Source: Apostichopus japonicus (lineage: Eukaryota > Echinodermata > Holothuroidea > Aspidochirotida > Stichopodidae). From it: a DNA stretch of 64,000 nucleotides. Position 1 is the first letter of the stretch. Every line of letters begins with the position of its first letter. Of this stretch, positions 26,501-38,830 are shown in pieces. The notes beneath the pieces are model-generated. The model ran no database searches. It was given only the letters and a program-made list of their open reading frames with translations, and had not been told where the DNA came from. The stretch lies in the NCBI RefSeq assembly GCF_037975245.1, contig NC_092579.1, positions 16,516,178 to 16,580,177 of the forward strand, written 5' to 3'. The position numbers were made by a program, and so were the translations under genes.

Positions 26501-28836
26501 CCAACACTGCAGCTGTTTCGAAGCGAATACGGAATGAAAGATTCAATGATTTTACTCGGTGCTCTTGTGCTGAATGTAATGGCTTGCGGCGCAGCCTCGA
26601 GAAAGCCGCGAAAAAGTACCAAACAAACTATCGGAGTGGAAACACCTAACCAGGATGAACAGACGAGTGACAGAGATACAAAGGGAATCAAAAACCAGCT
26701 TTTGAATCTACCTACTTTATTTCAACATAATAACATAGGTATTCTGCTAATAGCTGAATTTGAGGCATACTATGTCTTTGCTTCTTGGGCCATCTTCTTA
26801 GTCTCTCTGGGAAGAACATTAGGGTTGACCGATGAAGAATCTGTGTTTTTATCGACTGCCGGAGGACTTGGGGGTTTTATTGGGAGATGCTTGGCAGTTG
26901 TACTTTTCAAAGTTAAACGTATTAATGCTTTCACTTCTATACTGATACCATGCATCATTACAGGAAGTGTATTCATTACCGCTGTAATGTCTACGAACTT
27001 TTATATTATTTTAGTTTTAATTTTCATCAGCGGGATAACCCAAGGATTAAACAGTTCTAGTGTATTTTCATTGATGCCGGGTATGGTATGTCCATATCAT
27101 TACAGGCAAGTGATGGTTTTTGAGTGCTTGTCATGCGGTCTAGGAATTCAATTTTCGGGATTTATTTCAGGTAAATATCACTTTCTTTAAAAAAGACATC
27201 TTCTTTTCCAAAACTCGTATACAGAACACGTACCGTATGAGTGTGCGTGCGTATGTGCGTACGTGCGTATGTGCGTGTGTACGCGTGCATGTGCGCGTGC
27301 GTGTATGTACGAATACATGCAGTGGATAACTGTATGGACGGATGGGTGTGTATTTGAGAGGATGGATAAATGGTGATGGGTAGCTGGATGGGATGGTTGG
27401 ACGGGTATGCAAGGATAAGTAAATGGATGTGTATGGGTGGATGGGAGGGTAAATGAGTGGATGGATGGGTGTGAGTGTGTGTGTGGGGGTGGGTGGGTGG
27501 AATAATGGAAAGGCGGTTGGGCGTAGAGTGAACAAATTTAAAATAAATATTTTTATACCAGAAAAAGAAAACGTTTAGTGGTTACGATGCCTAAACATAT
27601 TCATAGTATGGCAAAGCCATACATGTTAATAAACATGATCTTGTGTACACCAAAATGAAGAGGATTATCTATTAACTAATGCGGCAACATGTAAAGAAAG
27701 CTATCAGGAATCATTTATCATCGTTGACAGAGCATCAGCCATTTAAGTCACTGATAAGGATTTTACAGTATCGAATTTTTATTCCAATTACTATTTGAAA
27801 TATACTGTAGACACATAGATTGTATGAAAAAAAGGAAATTTTCTGTTACCAATTTTGAGCTTGGAAACCCCTTTAAGATGTGTTATAAGACTGCGAGCTC
27901 TACATGAAATTGGTTACATGCACTGTGAAATATTTTGACAACCTACAAGTCACTTGGTATAAATCACAAACATACTGAGATATTGTCAACAATTCTGTAA
28001 CTGGACGACAAACATTAATCTTGGAGTGACTCGAACTGGGGAACTTATGATTGGAAGGCACCAGCGTTTACCACTGAGCTAACACTCCGTAGCTAATACA
28101 GAGTTTGACATATGTTGTCCTCTTTGATCTCTACCAAGTTGAATCATAGGGCATCTATCTACGAAGTATGACATTGATTCAACTTGTGGTTGACGACATA
28201 TCTTGTTTACAAGCTATTTTTTGGACTATTTCACATTAAGCCCCAAAAACTTAAGTATATTAAGGAGGTCAACGTTGTACTTGCAAAGAGCATATACTTA
28301 ATACGTAGTTACAATCACCATACCAAGTATGAACTAAAATCGAACATACTGTACTGTTGAAGAGATATTGACATTTTAGTAAGTTTATGTTAAGCCCCGC
28401 CCACTCATCAATATGCATGAGATGGAAACCACAAACAGTATAGGGCACATCTACACATCATGGGGCATCTATCTACCAACCATGACAATTATTCAACTTG
28501 TGCTTCTTGTGATATCGTGTTTGCAAGCTGGCCGTCACATACACACACACACAAATCCACACTACATCACGACTGCAAAGGTGACTGGGCCTACGGCATC
28601 GTAACCAACAATGAATTGATGTAAAGTATTAAGAAGCGATTTTCACAACGGGTATTTGGGTTTAAAATATCCCGTTACAGTGTCTCTTTCTCTTTCTTGC
28701 AGGAATGATTCAAGACGTAACGGGATCTACCATATACGTATACTTGTTCAACGCAATGCTCAGTTTTGCGATGGTGCCGTTAGCAATCTGGTGGGCGTGT
28801 GATCCACAACCAAATTTGAAGTGCGACATGTCCTAG
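23578..28836 (+). CDS. SLC16/monocarboxylate-transporter-like carrier, copy B (4 exons, 414 aa)
   Basis: Coding exons are 23578-23746, 25160-25303, 26373-27170 and 28703-28836, all GT-AG with phase-1 introns exactly matching carrier A. The joined frame is open from ATG, preceded by an in-frame TAA, to TAG. Exons 1 and 2 have the same lengths as in copy A. Exon 3 is 12 bp shorter because the charged loop between the two halves is shorter, and the C-terminal tail is two residues shorter. Exon 1 differs from copy A at about seven of 56 residues. As in copy A, the DGGWGW-type and YF-KRR-type signatures are missing while the rest of the MFS fold is clear ([34 protein letters not shown]). It is a tandem duplicate likely to be a plasma-membrane solute carrier, substrate unknown. 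Confidence 0.86.
27225..27500. repeat. Simple-sequence region in intron 3 of carrier B
   Basis: GTGCGTAC-type alternating purine/pyrimidine sequence changes into a GGATGGGTG-rich stretch. The alternating part could adopt Z-DNA. Open frames on the minus strand are compositional. Confidence 0.7.
28023..28088 (-). repeat. tRNA-derived remnant (tRNA-Gly-like) in intron 3 of carrier B
   Basis: On the minus strand the segment begins GGAGTG and ends CACTCC, a six-pair acceptor-like stem. It contains a pol III A box (TTAGCTCAGTGGT), an anticodon-loop-like CCTTCCAA as in tRNA-Gly(UCC), and a B box (AGTTCGAGTCA). It is only 66 nt and lacks room for a full T stem, so it is a tRNA pseudogene or SINE head and not a working tRNA. 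Confidence 0.5.
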
Positions 28837-28912
28837 GCCTACACAGCAATAGAAATGTTGCTTTATTTAGTTTGTTAATTGGTCGATATTAATATAATAT
28901 TTAAGAAGGAGA

Positions 28913-28918
28913 AATAAA
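28913..28918 (+). promoter_or_regulatory. Polyadenylation signal of carrier B
   Basis: AATAAA lies 77 bp after the stop codon in an otherwise AT-rich 3' flank. A second AATAAA follows near 28970. Confidence 0.6.
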
Positions 28919-29639
28919 CATGCACGTCAATTGAAATATGTTTTTTTCTTCTTCATAATAGTAGTTTGTAATAAAGCAGCTGTCTGTATCGGCATTAGGC
29001 ATATCAAAAGACTTAGCAATTTGCTTCAAACCAAAGTTCACCTTACATCGTACAATAACTTAATTTTACAACATATTTCTGATTGTAACATGCATAGGTA
29101 TTAAGTGCATATTCTTCATAAAAGTGTAGTATTTATTTTCTCAAATACAAATTACATTGATCATATCCAAGGGCGTAGGAACCGGGGGGGCTGGGGGGCG
29201 CCAGCCCCCCAGTGAAAAATGTGGAGGTGCGGAAGTATCATTCCGCCCCCCCGCTTCGCAAGTCAGAAAACCCCTTTTTCATTTCCAAATGAGAAAAAAA
29301 ATCTCATTTGGAGCACCAAATTGCATCTAAGGCCAGGTGAAAATACAAAATTAAGTTTACAAAATGGAGTGGGTGTTGAAGTGTGCTATATTTAGACCGG
29401 CAGCCCAGAGCACTTTGATCAAACGAACGAGGTACCAATATCTGAGTATTGGAACATTTGTGGAAAAACCCAGTATATCCAAAAGTGGACGTCTGCCGTG
29501 GTCGCTCTGCTGCATGTGGCCCATGGGGCCGGTTAAAGGGGGCCAAAAAATGCATCTGATCAAACGAACGAGGTACCACTTGAAACCAATGTCAACTTAA
29601 TGCATGAATGCCACATAGTACTGAATGGCCCATGACAGA

Positions 29640-30560
29640 CAAATTTTCTGCTGCAAAGGGCCCGCCAGACGCCCCAAAAGGGCCCCTAAAAATGCATCTG
29701 ATCAAACGAACGAGGTACCACTTGAAACCAATGTCAACTTAATGCATGAATGCCACAAAGTAATGAATGGCCCATGCCAGACAAATTTTCTGCTGCTAAG
29801 GGCCCGCCAGACGCCCCCAAATATGGCCCAAATGCCCATTATCGTAGCATTGACCCAGATTAAATATGCAAGGTACCACTCAAAACCGGTTTGGAATGTT
29901 CGGGTTGACCTTACAGACTATGGAAATAATCATGCCAGACAAATTTTCTGCTACAAAGGGCCCGCCAGACGCCCCAAAAGGGCCCCTTAAAATGAATTTG
30001 ATCAAACGAACGAGGTACCACTTGAAACCAATGTCAACTTAATGCATGAATGCCACAAAGTACTGAATGGCCCATGCCAGACAAATTTTCTACTGCTAAG
30101 GGCCCGCCAGACGCCCCCAAATATGGCCCAAATGCCCATTATCGTAGCATTGACCCAGATTAAATATGCAAGGTACCACTCAAAACCGGTTTGGAATGTT
30201 CGGGTTGACCTTACAGACTATGGAAATAATCATGCCAGACAAATTTTCTGCTACAAAGGGCCCGCCAGACGCCCCAAAAGGGCCCCTTAAAATGAATTTG
30301 ATCAAACGAACGAGGTACCACTTGAAACCAATGTCAACTTAATGCATGAATGCCACAAAGTAATGAATGGCCCATGCCAGACAAATTTTCTACTGCTAAG
30401 GGCCCTCCAGACGCCCCCAAATATGGCCCAAATGCCCATTATCGTAGCATTGACCCAGATTAAATATGCAAGGTACTACTCAAAACCGGTTTAGAATGTT
30501 CGGGTTGATCTTACAGACTATGCAAATAATCATGCCAGACAAATTTTCTGCTACAAAGGG
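29640..30560 (+). repeat. 300-bp direct subrepeats of the foldback left arm
   Basis: Three consecutive units start with ATCAAACGAACGAGGTACCA near 29699, 29999 and 30299, preceded by partial units near 29418 and 29558. The units are nearly identical, implying recent amplification. Open frames here (for example 29625-29990) recur unit by unit and are not genes. Confidence 0.9.
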
Positions 30561-31476
30561 GCCAACAGACACACTAAAAAAAAGGGCCTCCAAATGGGCT
30601 ATGATCAATCATAGTTGGTACCACAAAAAAACCAATATCAAATGCAAAGGTACTTTCCACAGATTAAAGAACTGCCAATGCAAGACAAATTTTCTTCTGC
30701 ATAGGTCCCACCAGATAGAAAGAATAGGTTGCCCAATGCGGCCCTATATGGGCCTAATGGATTGTATATTGATGCAGAATATATGTGCCTTGTGACATGA
30801 CATTTGTAACATTCCACAGAGTAAAGAAATGCCAATGCAATACAAATTTTCTTCTGCAAAAGGCCCTCCACATGTAAAAGAAATATGCAGTTTAAATAGT
30901 TAAGATGCCACAAGAAACCAATCTATAACAATCAAGAACATCCTGAATTATTCAAATTCCTTCCCGCTACATAGGCCAATGGAATAATGAGATTAGTATA
31001 CTAGTAGGTGTATCAATTACTGAACATTTCATTGAGCAAAACAAAAATGACGCGAACTCAGTCTTTGAGGGAGATCCTGACAGTTATAATGCATTCTCAA
31101 ATCCATTCTTGTTCCTTTTATCTATTCTTTTTCCTTTTATCCAGTCAGTACTTTGTATCGTGAGCAGTGTTTAACTTGACAGTTACTTTGTTTCGCTGGA
31201 AACACTGGAGCAGATTAAAATCAGTTTATGTATTGTAAATAAGAAACCAAAAATCATTTTGTATCTTAAAACACTGTGTTTACGTTATTGTAAATCTACA
31301 AACTTTAAGTTTAAAATCTTGAGAAAGAACGCTTAAGTGTCATCTTAAGACATACATGTAGTCGAACAAAAGAGATTATGTTTTGTTTCTTAAGCTCAGA
31401 CAAAGAAACAATTATCAAACAATGGTGAAAATGCTTTATAACGTGTACTTAACGATAAAGGTTTGGGTTGAAAGTA

Positions 31477-31569
31477 ATGCTTCAATTATGTATCTTTTAA
31501 AAACCATATTGGACAGTTTCAAGTTGAAACTGTCCAATATGGTTTTTAAAAGATACATAATTGAAGCAT
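31477..31569. repeat. Perfect 93-bp palindrome (46-bp arms, 1-bp spacer)
   Basis: The left arm 31477-31522 is the exact reverse complement of 31524-31569, around a single G at 31523. It begins ATGCTTCAATTATGTATC and the centre reads AGTTTCAAGTTGAAACT. Symmetry stops abruptly on both sides. It lies close to the midpoint between the inner ends of the foldback arms. Confidence 0.97.
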
Positions 31570-32125
31570 AGAAATGTATATGTACCTTTATGCTAGGTAC
31601 ACTCTTTAAAGGACTTAAAATGCTAATATTGAACAAACAAATACTGATATCACCACGTATGACTCCATTCCCTGATACAAAATATAAAATGAGTAATTGG
31701 CGTATATTACTCCATCTTGGTCTTTTAGAACTTCCATCATTACACTAATTCAATTCGAATAGCTTGTAACAAGTCCAACAAATAGATGTGGCATCCATTT
31801 TTCAGAAATATGAATGCTAGATGAGGGTTTTTGTTTTCATCTATGAAGGGATCTTTTACCTTTGAAGAAAGTCATCTTGCTAGTTTAAAATGTACTAAAA
31901 TCATAATTGGCAAAGATAGTAACAAAAGATCATTATGTGATTACTCTGAACATGACACATGTTAGGTTCGAAGTATAAGAACTGAGAATTCATGTCTCTT
32001 GACAGTGATTAAACACTGGAGTGTGTGCATTGTAAAAAGACACTGCATTTGCCATTCAGACAGATCTCTAAGTTTATGAAAATTAAGTATTCCCATGAAC
32101 TTGATTCTAAAAAGACAATGGAAGC

Positions 32126-32350
32126 TCAAATCAATGTTTCTTTGTCGGAATCATCACTCCAAGATGGTTCAGTACTTGAATCATCGCCATCAAACTCGGA
32201 AGCCACGTCTGGTCGGCTACTTTGAAAATCTTCGCTCAGTTCCCCCTCTTGGAATAGATGATCTGGGAGAGCCGGTCCCTCAAACCAGTCAGGGCTGTAG
32301 CACCCATTCTTGCTCTTCCAACCGTAGTTCTGTGGATCCAAGCCAGGCAA
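32126..32350 (-). CDS. Acidic-tailed ORF fragment inside the foldback element
   Basis: The 74-codon minus-strand frame has non-repetitive, protein-like composition: an aromatic/proline segment (GLDPQNYGWKSKNG, PDWFEGPALPDHLF) followed by a Ser/Asp-rich acidic C terminus ending DDSDKETLI. It could be the C-terminal piece of a transposon-encoded protein captured or degraded within the element, since it sits in the unique segment next to the right arm. I cannot name the family. It may be a truncated or final exon. Confidence 0.35.
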   Translation of the reverse strand: MPGLDPQNYGWKSKNGCYSPDWFEGPALPDHLFQEGELSEDFQSSRPDVASEFDGDDSSTEPSWSDDSDKETLI

Positions 32351-33239
32351 GACTCTTCCTCAGAGTGTTAGAATTATAATGTGGGGAACTGTAATTTTTG
32401 CCCAGACCAGTAAATCCCAAAATATTTAGAGGCTTAGGTGAAAGTGTTATCTTTACTTTGCTTAGAGCAGCGAATAGCTAAATAAGATTTTTGAGTGGTA
32501 TCTTGCATATTTAATCTGGGTCAATGCTACGATAATGGGCATTTTGGGCCATATTTGGGGGCGTCTGGCGGGCCCTTAGCAGTAGAAAATTTGTCTGGCA
32601 TGGGCCATTCAGTACTTTGTGGCATTCATGCATTAAGTTGACATTGGTTTCAAGTGGTACCTCGTTCGTTTGATCAAATTCATTTTTATGGGCCCTTTTG
32701 GGGCGTCTGGCGGGCCCTTTGTAGCAGAAAATTTGTCTGGCATGATTATTTCCATAGTCTGTAAGGTCAACCCGAACATTCCAAACCGGTTTTGAGTGGT
32801 ACCTTGCATATTTAATCTGGGTCAATGCTACGATAATGGGCATTTGGGCCATATTTGGGGGCGTCTGGCGGGCCCTTAGCAGCAGAAAATTTGTCTGGCA
32901 TGGGCCATTCATTACTTTGTGGCATTCATGCATTAAGTTGACATTGGTTTCAAGTGGTACCTCGTTCGTTTGATCAGATGCATTTTTAGGGGCCCTTTTG
33001 GGGCGTCTGGCGGGCCCTTTGCAGCAGAAAATTTGTCTGTCATGGGCCATTCAGTACTATGTGGCATTCATGCATTAAGTTGACATTGGTTTCAAGTGGT
33101 ACCTCGTTCGTTTGATCAGATGCATTTTTTGGCCCCCTTTAACCGGCCCCATGGGAACACCCCCTCCCCTTAGACCCCTCCCCCAGGCCGGCCATCAGTC
33201 TTCAGCCCCCCCACTCAAAAGTACCTTCCTACGCCACTG

Positions 33240-34462
33240 ATCATAAGTTCTCTCTACTTCAAAAGCTATATGTCAACTTATAAGTTACATATTCTTCAAT
33301 TGCTGATGTATCACCTTGTGAACAATTAACTTCATGACGCTGTTAATTATTCTATTGTTTATCATTTTGCTAATATACACCATTACCATTCAAGGAGCTC
33401 TACCATAATTCGTATAAGATTAAAACTCAAGTCGAGCAGAGAAGAAAAAGGCATGACATTATATATTATGTTAATATACTTTATTTCCCATCGTAGTTGT
33501 TACACTGCACGACTCTCTTCATAAATGAATATCAAGATAAAAAACAAATGTTAGACTTGTAATGTTCTACATTCTCATTTAAGCATAAAAAGGATATTCC
33601 GACGACACGATAAACATATGCCACTCTGTTTGCCGAAACACCCCCCCCCCCCCCGTCTCAATATGTTGTTCCTAACTCGAGATATGATTGATTGAATTTA
33701 AACCAATTTCAATTTATATAAAACCTTCAATTTGCTACAGGTAATTTTCTTCAAAGGCTTTACTTAGGCTATTATAATCTTCGTGTTGAAATATTTGATT
33801 AAAGGTATTCTGTATTGGCCCTAAATATGCTAGATATTCAAATATGGTCACCTTTGGTCAAAATTCTTAAACTATTTGTATGATATTACCTTCGAGGACA
33901 TTTTCCTCACTGGGACATTCATTCATCTTGTGTGTTTCTTAAAAATGTCTGAGAACAATTTAAAGGGTAAAGACGTCCAGGAGAGTACTTTTTGAAAATT
34001 TCTAACAATTTTAGCGTGCAATAATTTGGGGCCTTTACAGACTACCATTAACTGCTTATATTCCCTGTTGTTCAAATGTCATCAAACAACAACTTATTTG
34101 TACAAGTATTATTTTCCTCTTTTGGACAAAGGATTCGATGGTGACATCATTCATATATTCTACTGTTGCCAGATACATTTACAAAGTATTCCAAATTTAT
34201 GAAGTTCATATTTTTGTGATACAAACTGCTACGAGGGTGAGATTTGACCTTATGATGCAGACATGCTCTGTTCGTTTCTAAAGGTAACAACTTTAGGCAC
34301 AAGATAACCATTTTAACGTTCGAGCCGATGTTATCACTACCTCCATCGCCTGGCAGCTCTCTAAACATTTAAAAGATTTTCAAAATGGTTGCATTGCAAG
34401 ATTGGTAAGCTACAGCATGACTTCGATATAGTTGTTTCCCGGGTATGCATAACACTACTCAC
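33240..34462. other. AT-rich spacer
   Basis: No gene, RNA or repeat family was recognised apart from a C14 run near 33641-33655. The minus-strand frame at 34147-34368 has no domain. Confidence 0.4.
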
Positions 34463-34640
34463 AGGCGCGTAGCCAGGAATTTGCCAAGGGAGGGGCGAAA
34501 CTGTAGATTCGGCATTGCAAACTATCTAAGCGTAGCGCCACCATGTGTTGGCGCGAAGCGTACAAGAAAATTTTGGCTGTAAATGCCTCCCAGATCGCCG
34601 GAAATGGCACTTCCCAGGCCTTGTTAATTGCATCTTATCA
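34463..34640 (-). mobile_element. Partial inverted copy of the 1-5.3 kb transposon-like repeat
   Basis: It begins with CAGGCGCGTAGCCAGG, and reads in reverse complement like 3965-4090, including AAACTATCTAAGCG, GCGCGAAGCGTACAAGAAAA and TGCCTCCCAGATCGC. Only the end of the element is present. Confidence 0.75.
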
Positions 34641-34644
34641 TTTG

Positions 34645-35260
34645 TGGTCCCGTTACACTCAATAAAGAAGTAATTATTTAGTTGTCATTTGAATTGGTCA
34701 AGCACGCTTTGGACCGGGCAAGACGCATTATGGTACCCTTCTACAATGTCCTTAGAGTTCATGTTAACCATCGGTTTGGTGATCCAAGACGGTGCTGCAT
34801 GGATTAGGGCCCAAAGCTTTTTCGTGGTCCCTTTTCAGTCATTAAAAAAGTAATGATTTAATGGTCATTTATGACTTAAGAGTTCATACGACCCATTGGT
34901 TGGGTGGTCCAAGGCGTGCAGGTTTTGATTAGGGCCCAAATGTTTTTATTTCAGTTCCTGTTACATTTATTTAAAAAATTGTTGATTTAGTGGTCATTTT
35001 AATTGGTCAAGCACGCTTTGGACCGGTCAAGACGCATTATGGTATCCTTCTACAATGTGTTAAGAATTCCTATGACCCATTGGTTAGGTTGTCCAAGGCG
35101 TGCTAGTCTTGATTAGGGCCTAGAGTGATTTTTTCAGGTCCCGTTACATTAATTTAGAAACTGATGAAGTAGTGGTCATTTTAGTTGGTCAAGAACTCTT
35201 CGGACCGGAAAAGATGCATTATGGTATCCTTCTAAATATTCATTAGAGTATATGACCCAT
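34645..35260 (+). repeat. Degenerate tandem repeat, four units of about 125-185 bp
   Basis: Units contain GGTCCCGTTACA, then GTGGTCATTTTAATTGGTC, GACGCATTATGGTA and TTGATTAGGGCC. Starts are near 34645, 34826, 34950 and 35134. No coding potential. Confidence 0.8.
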
Positions 35261-36847
35261 AGATAAACCTCTTACCACGACCAAATGTTGAACATCTTGT
35301 AAGAAAGCTTTCGTCATGCCAGAGGTGTTACGTCGATACCATTGTCGAATACGTAACTGAATCGGTAGCAGTTACTCATTCGCGAATGTCGAACGAGGAA
35401 TAAGTATCTAACTTCACACCGGTCACGAAGGGTTGCACGAGCAGTGCAGTTCGCTTCCTGGCAGCCGTAGGCTAACAATTCATACGTAATTGTAATTTGT
35501 AGCCTATTCTGTATGGGGAGTAACTGGCAAAGAATGTGAATGGCAGATATATTCACCAGCTCGAAGGTTGTTCTTAGTTTTGTGGAGCAAGTTAGTACTT
35601 CACATTGTTTGAGTCAGCGAGCGTGATAAATTAGGCTAGCCTATCATATGATAGGTTCGCTTAGGCCTAACGGTAGGCTAGCTCATGTAGGCACTGGCGT
35701 CTATAGCAAGTTGGAATGCTACAGTATTGGCCTAGCCTAGGCCTAGGCCTAATATGATATTCACTAGACTATTTATGTAAGTAAAATAAGTCACCTTATA
35801 TCTGCCGACAAAACACTAGACCTAGCAGGTTGGGCATAATTACTTTCTGGTTAAGGCTAGTAGCATGGTGGGCTCATAATTGATGCACTTAAGGATTTGA
35901 TCAACGATGTCTATCAAGGAAAAATCCAAATCACTCAACTGTTTGTGTTTTTCATATGTGTAGTTCCTTGGAAATGTTATGATCTCAAAATATTTAAGGT
36001 TCTGTGCTTATGCACCGTACAATTGAGCAGAATTTGACCACAAAATGTCTGCCGTGTCAAGTTCTTTCATACCCCTAAATTGACACATCCGTCGATAAGC
36101 TAACTGTAGTGTAGGCCTTAGTATACATCCATTGACTTTAGATGGTGTTTGCTATGCTCTGAGCCTCTAAGCTCAGACAGGTCAGGTCCCAGAGAGAAGT
36201 GTTATCATATTGAGCTAATGTTAGTTATTTTTAGGGTGTAAGATTTCCAAATGCCCCAAAAATGTGCAAAACTGGGGGGAGGGTGTTAAAAGCTTCAAAA
36301 ATACCACACTTTGTTCAGAAAATAGCTGAAATGGATTCAAACTCATGAAATATGTAATTCTACTTGACTGCAAAAAGTTTAGGTGGCCTGCTGTATCGTT
36401 GCTAGTAATAATTGAAGATGCGTCAATTACTGGGGTGCGTCAATTATGAAGCCTTTACTATACAGTTAGACTAGGCCTAACTTAATTGACTTTAAATTCC
36501 TACCAGAGTAGCCTACCATAGCCTACTGTATGCCATCTAGCACTTAACAGTGACACATCTTCAAGAAACTAACTCGCAGCCAGAAAAATTTGCTTAGGAT
36601 GAAAGCTCTCTCTCTCTTTGCTATTTTTTCTATTTCTATCATGTCAGACAGGCAAGGTCGTCTCCTGTTAGTTCCGGACAGGAAAAGCGTCGGTTTCCTC
36701 TCCAACTTCCAAGAATAAAAACTTTAGTTTCCTCCCTGAAATTTTAGGGGAGGGAAACCAACTTTTTAGCTCTGCGGTCTAAGTGATGTTGGTGATGGTT
36801 CAAATATGGGTACAATTATAGAATACCGGGCCATTCATTAACACTTC
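35261..36847. other. Spacer with AGGCCTA-rich patches
   Basis: Short GGCCTAGGC/TAGGCTAGCC motifs recur around 35630-35760 and 36470-36530. No exon or RNA gene was recognised. Confidence 0.4.
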
Positions 36848-37440
36848 CTAGCATCCACATGCGCGGTGTGTCTGTATACATGTCCATACACGTATGACGC
36901 CCTCTAAAATTCCAACCATCACATATTTCATTTTGACTCTGCATCCGCACATCCACCCGAAAGTACTAGGAAAGGACTTAAGATAATTTTCGAAAAGTCT
37001 CCCCACGTATTTAATTTTGACTCCGCATCCGCGCATCCACTCCGGGAGTACTAGGAAAGTTTCCCTATATACCATCACGTATTTCAAATACTGAAAGTCC
37101 TGCATGTTATACCATCACGTATTTCATTTTGACTCCGCACCATCACATATATATATCAAATACTGAAAGTCCCGCATGTACGAAGATATTCCACATCAAT
37201 AGTCTGTCGTTCTTAAGAGCCATCCATACATGTGCGACGCCCTCTAAAATTCCACCACAGAAGTACTAGTAAAGGACTTTTAGTAAAGGAAATTTTTGAC
37301 CCTGCATCCAAGCATCCGCGCATGCACACAAAAGGAAAGAACTTGGACTTGACATTTTTTACTCACATACGTACTGGGATGAGACTGAGCATCCGCGCAT
37401 CCGGATGCTCAGATAGAATCATCGAGTGGCCCTGTATTCT
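36848..37440. repeat. Locally shuffled repeat region
   Basis: Motifs such as GACTCCGCATCCGCGCATCC, ACCATCACGTATTTCA, AAAGTACTAGGAAAGGACTT and ATACTGAAAGTCC recur in varying order and spacing, suggesting a decayed satellite or serial local duplications. Confidence 0.65.
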
Positions 37441-38830
37441 ATAATTACTCCCAAATATGGAGAAAACTCTCCATGCAAGCTGATGATATTAATACCTAGC
37501 GTAGGCAACTAAATTGATATACATGTTTTGATTTGATAAACTAGCATAATTTTGACCTGAAGCTAGGCTTAACAGTACTATTGGTCCAACTCTCGGCATA
37601 TCTTTATCAGATCATAGACTTCTTTTGATGCCTAAGACATGATTTTATGGTCGGCAGAACTGTTCACTGAAACTTTGATTATTATTAAACCGAAATTAAA
37701 CTCGCTAAGTCGACCTCTCATTGTTAAGTAATTGTCCTTAATTTGGTTTTTAATTTGAATACATTGATTGAAAGTTGTGAGGAACACAACTCATGGTAAA
37801 CACATATTAAGAGTATTGAGAGATAAGTACAATATATAGTATCTCTGTCCTTGTTGAATAGAATATTATCACACAGGTGCTAGAAGTCATGGAAGCACAT
37901 TAGGGTTTACCATGAATATACCAATATGTTGTTGGTACTTGTGTAAGGCTGAAAAGCCAGTTTTCATCTTTGCTAAGTGTACACTCAAAATTGTTTGGCT
38001 GATGAAATGTTCTCAAAATTGTGTTGAATTCATTCCTTACTATTGGCTTGACCATTATAGTGAACAATGTACTGTACATCAAAGGAAGTTTTGGCATTTT
38101 ATGAAATACTCCAAAGGTTTGATAGCAATGTCTGGTAAGGTTCATTAATGAGTCATATTGCAAGTATTAAAAATAAACAGGCACTTAGTAACAAAAAGAG
38201 GTACAGTTTATTCATGTTTGTAAACATTCATCGGAAAGGTATCTGCATGCGCAAACTGGAAGATGATCTTATGTAAAACTACTAAAAAAAAAACTACTAA
38301 AATTTATTTCACACCATACAGTAGGTATATATATATATACATATTGCTTTTATATTTGTCTTTACAGCATTGCATTGGCCACACTGATTCACAAGAAGAC
38401 TCCATGAACTGTGACTGTAACATTCTGCTGGAGGTCTGAGACATTGAAGATTCTGTAATGCTTTCGTTTGGGTATGCACAATTTACTATAGTAACACATA
38501 AATATTTAAGCTCTGGTATTCGTTTCGTTTCTTTCTGCCATTAAACAACAATGATATACATTTGTTCATACATAGTTACATCAATGAGGCAGCAGTCAGG
38601 GTTGTTTAGGTAGTCAGGGGGAGGGAGGGGAGGAAGGGAGGGAGTGTATAAAAAATGAGTCTAGTTGCAATGTCTACAGTATCTGCTTTCCAATATATGA
38701 CATCTTCTTATCTTTTACAATACTGTCTCAGGTGAAAGAAGAAGATGAAGTAAATGGAAGGAAAATTGTGAGTCTTGGATGTCTGTAATGAAGCTGGATC
38801 AGGTTTAGAACAAGTGGTTGAAAGATCATA
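37441..38830. other. Spacer with one weak exon-like segment
   Basis: Between CTGTCTCAG and GTGAGT near 38732-38768 lies a short open segment encoding VKEEDEVNGRKI. This matches splice consensus but is too short to support alone. Nothing else was recognised. Confidence 0.3.

Larger units (their letters stand above)
29168..33239. mobile_element. Foldback (TU-like) element with long subrepeat-built inverted arms
   Basis: The left arm (about 29520-30560) and right arm (about 33153-32500, inverted) share near-identical sequence over roughly 650 bp. Both are built from a 300-bp direct repeat containing ATCAAACGAACGAGGTACCA, CCAGACAAATTTTCT and CCATTATCGTAGCATTGACC. The left arm has two extra units. 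The ends read CAAGGGCGTAGGAA and TTCCTACGCCACTG, and are flanked by ATCATATC and ATCATAAG, a likely 8-bp target duplication with two mismatches. About 2 kb of unique sequence separates the arms. Long inverted arms made of direct subrepeats with an 8-bp duplication are the hallmark of foldback elements such as sea-urchin TU. No full transposase is present. Confidence 0.75.

Noticed and set aside
28023-28088. Functional tRNA-Gly gene
   Set aside because: At 66 nt it lacks a complete T stem and the anticodon stem is mismatched; kept only as a tRNA-derived remnant.
29625-30290. Repeated 80-120 codon frames in the foldback arm
   Set aside because: They recur with every 300-bp subrepeat and on the inverted arm, and have no protein features.
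31383-31636. Overlapping frames on both strands with nearly the same peptide
   Set aside because: They are the two readings of the perfect palindrome, not two genes.
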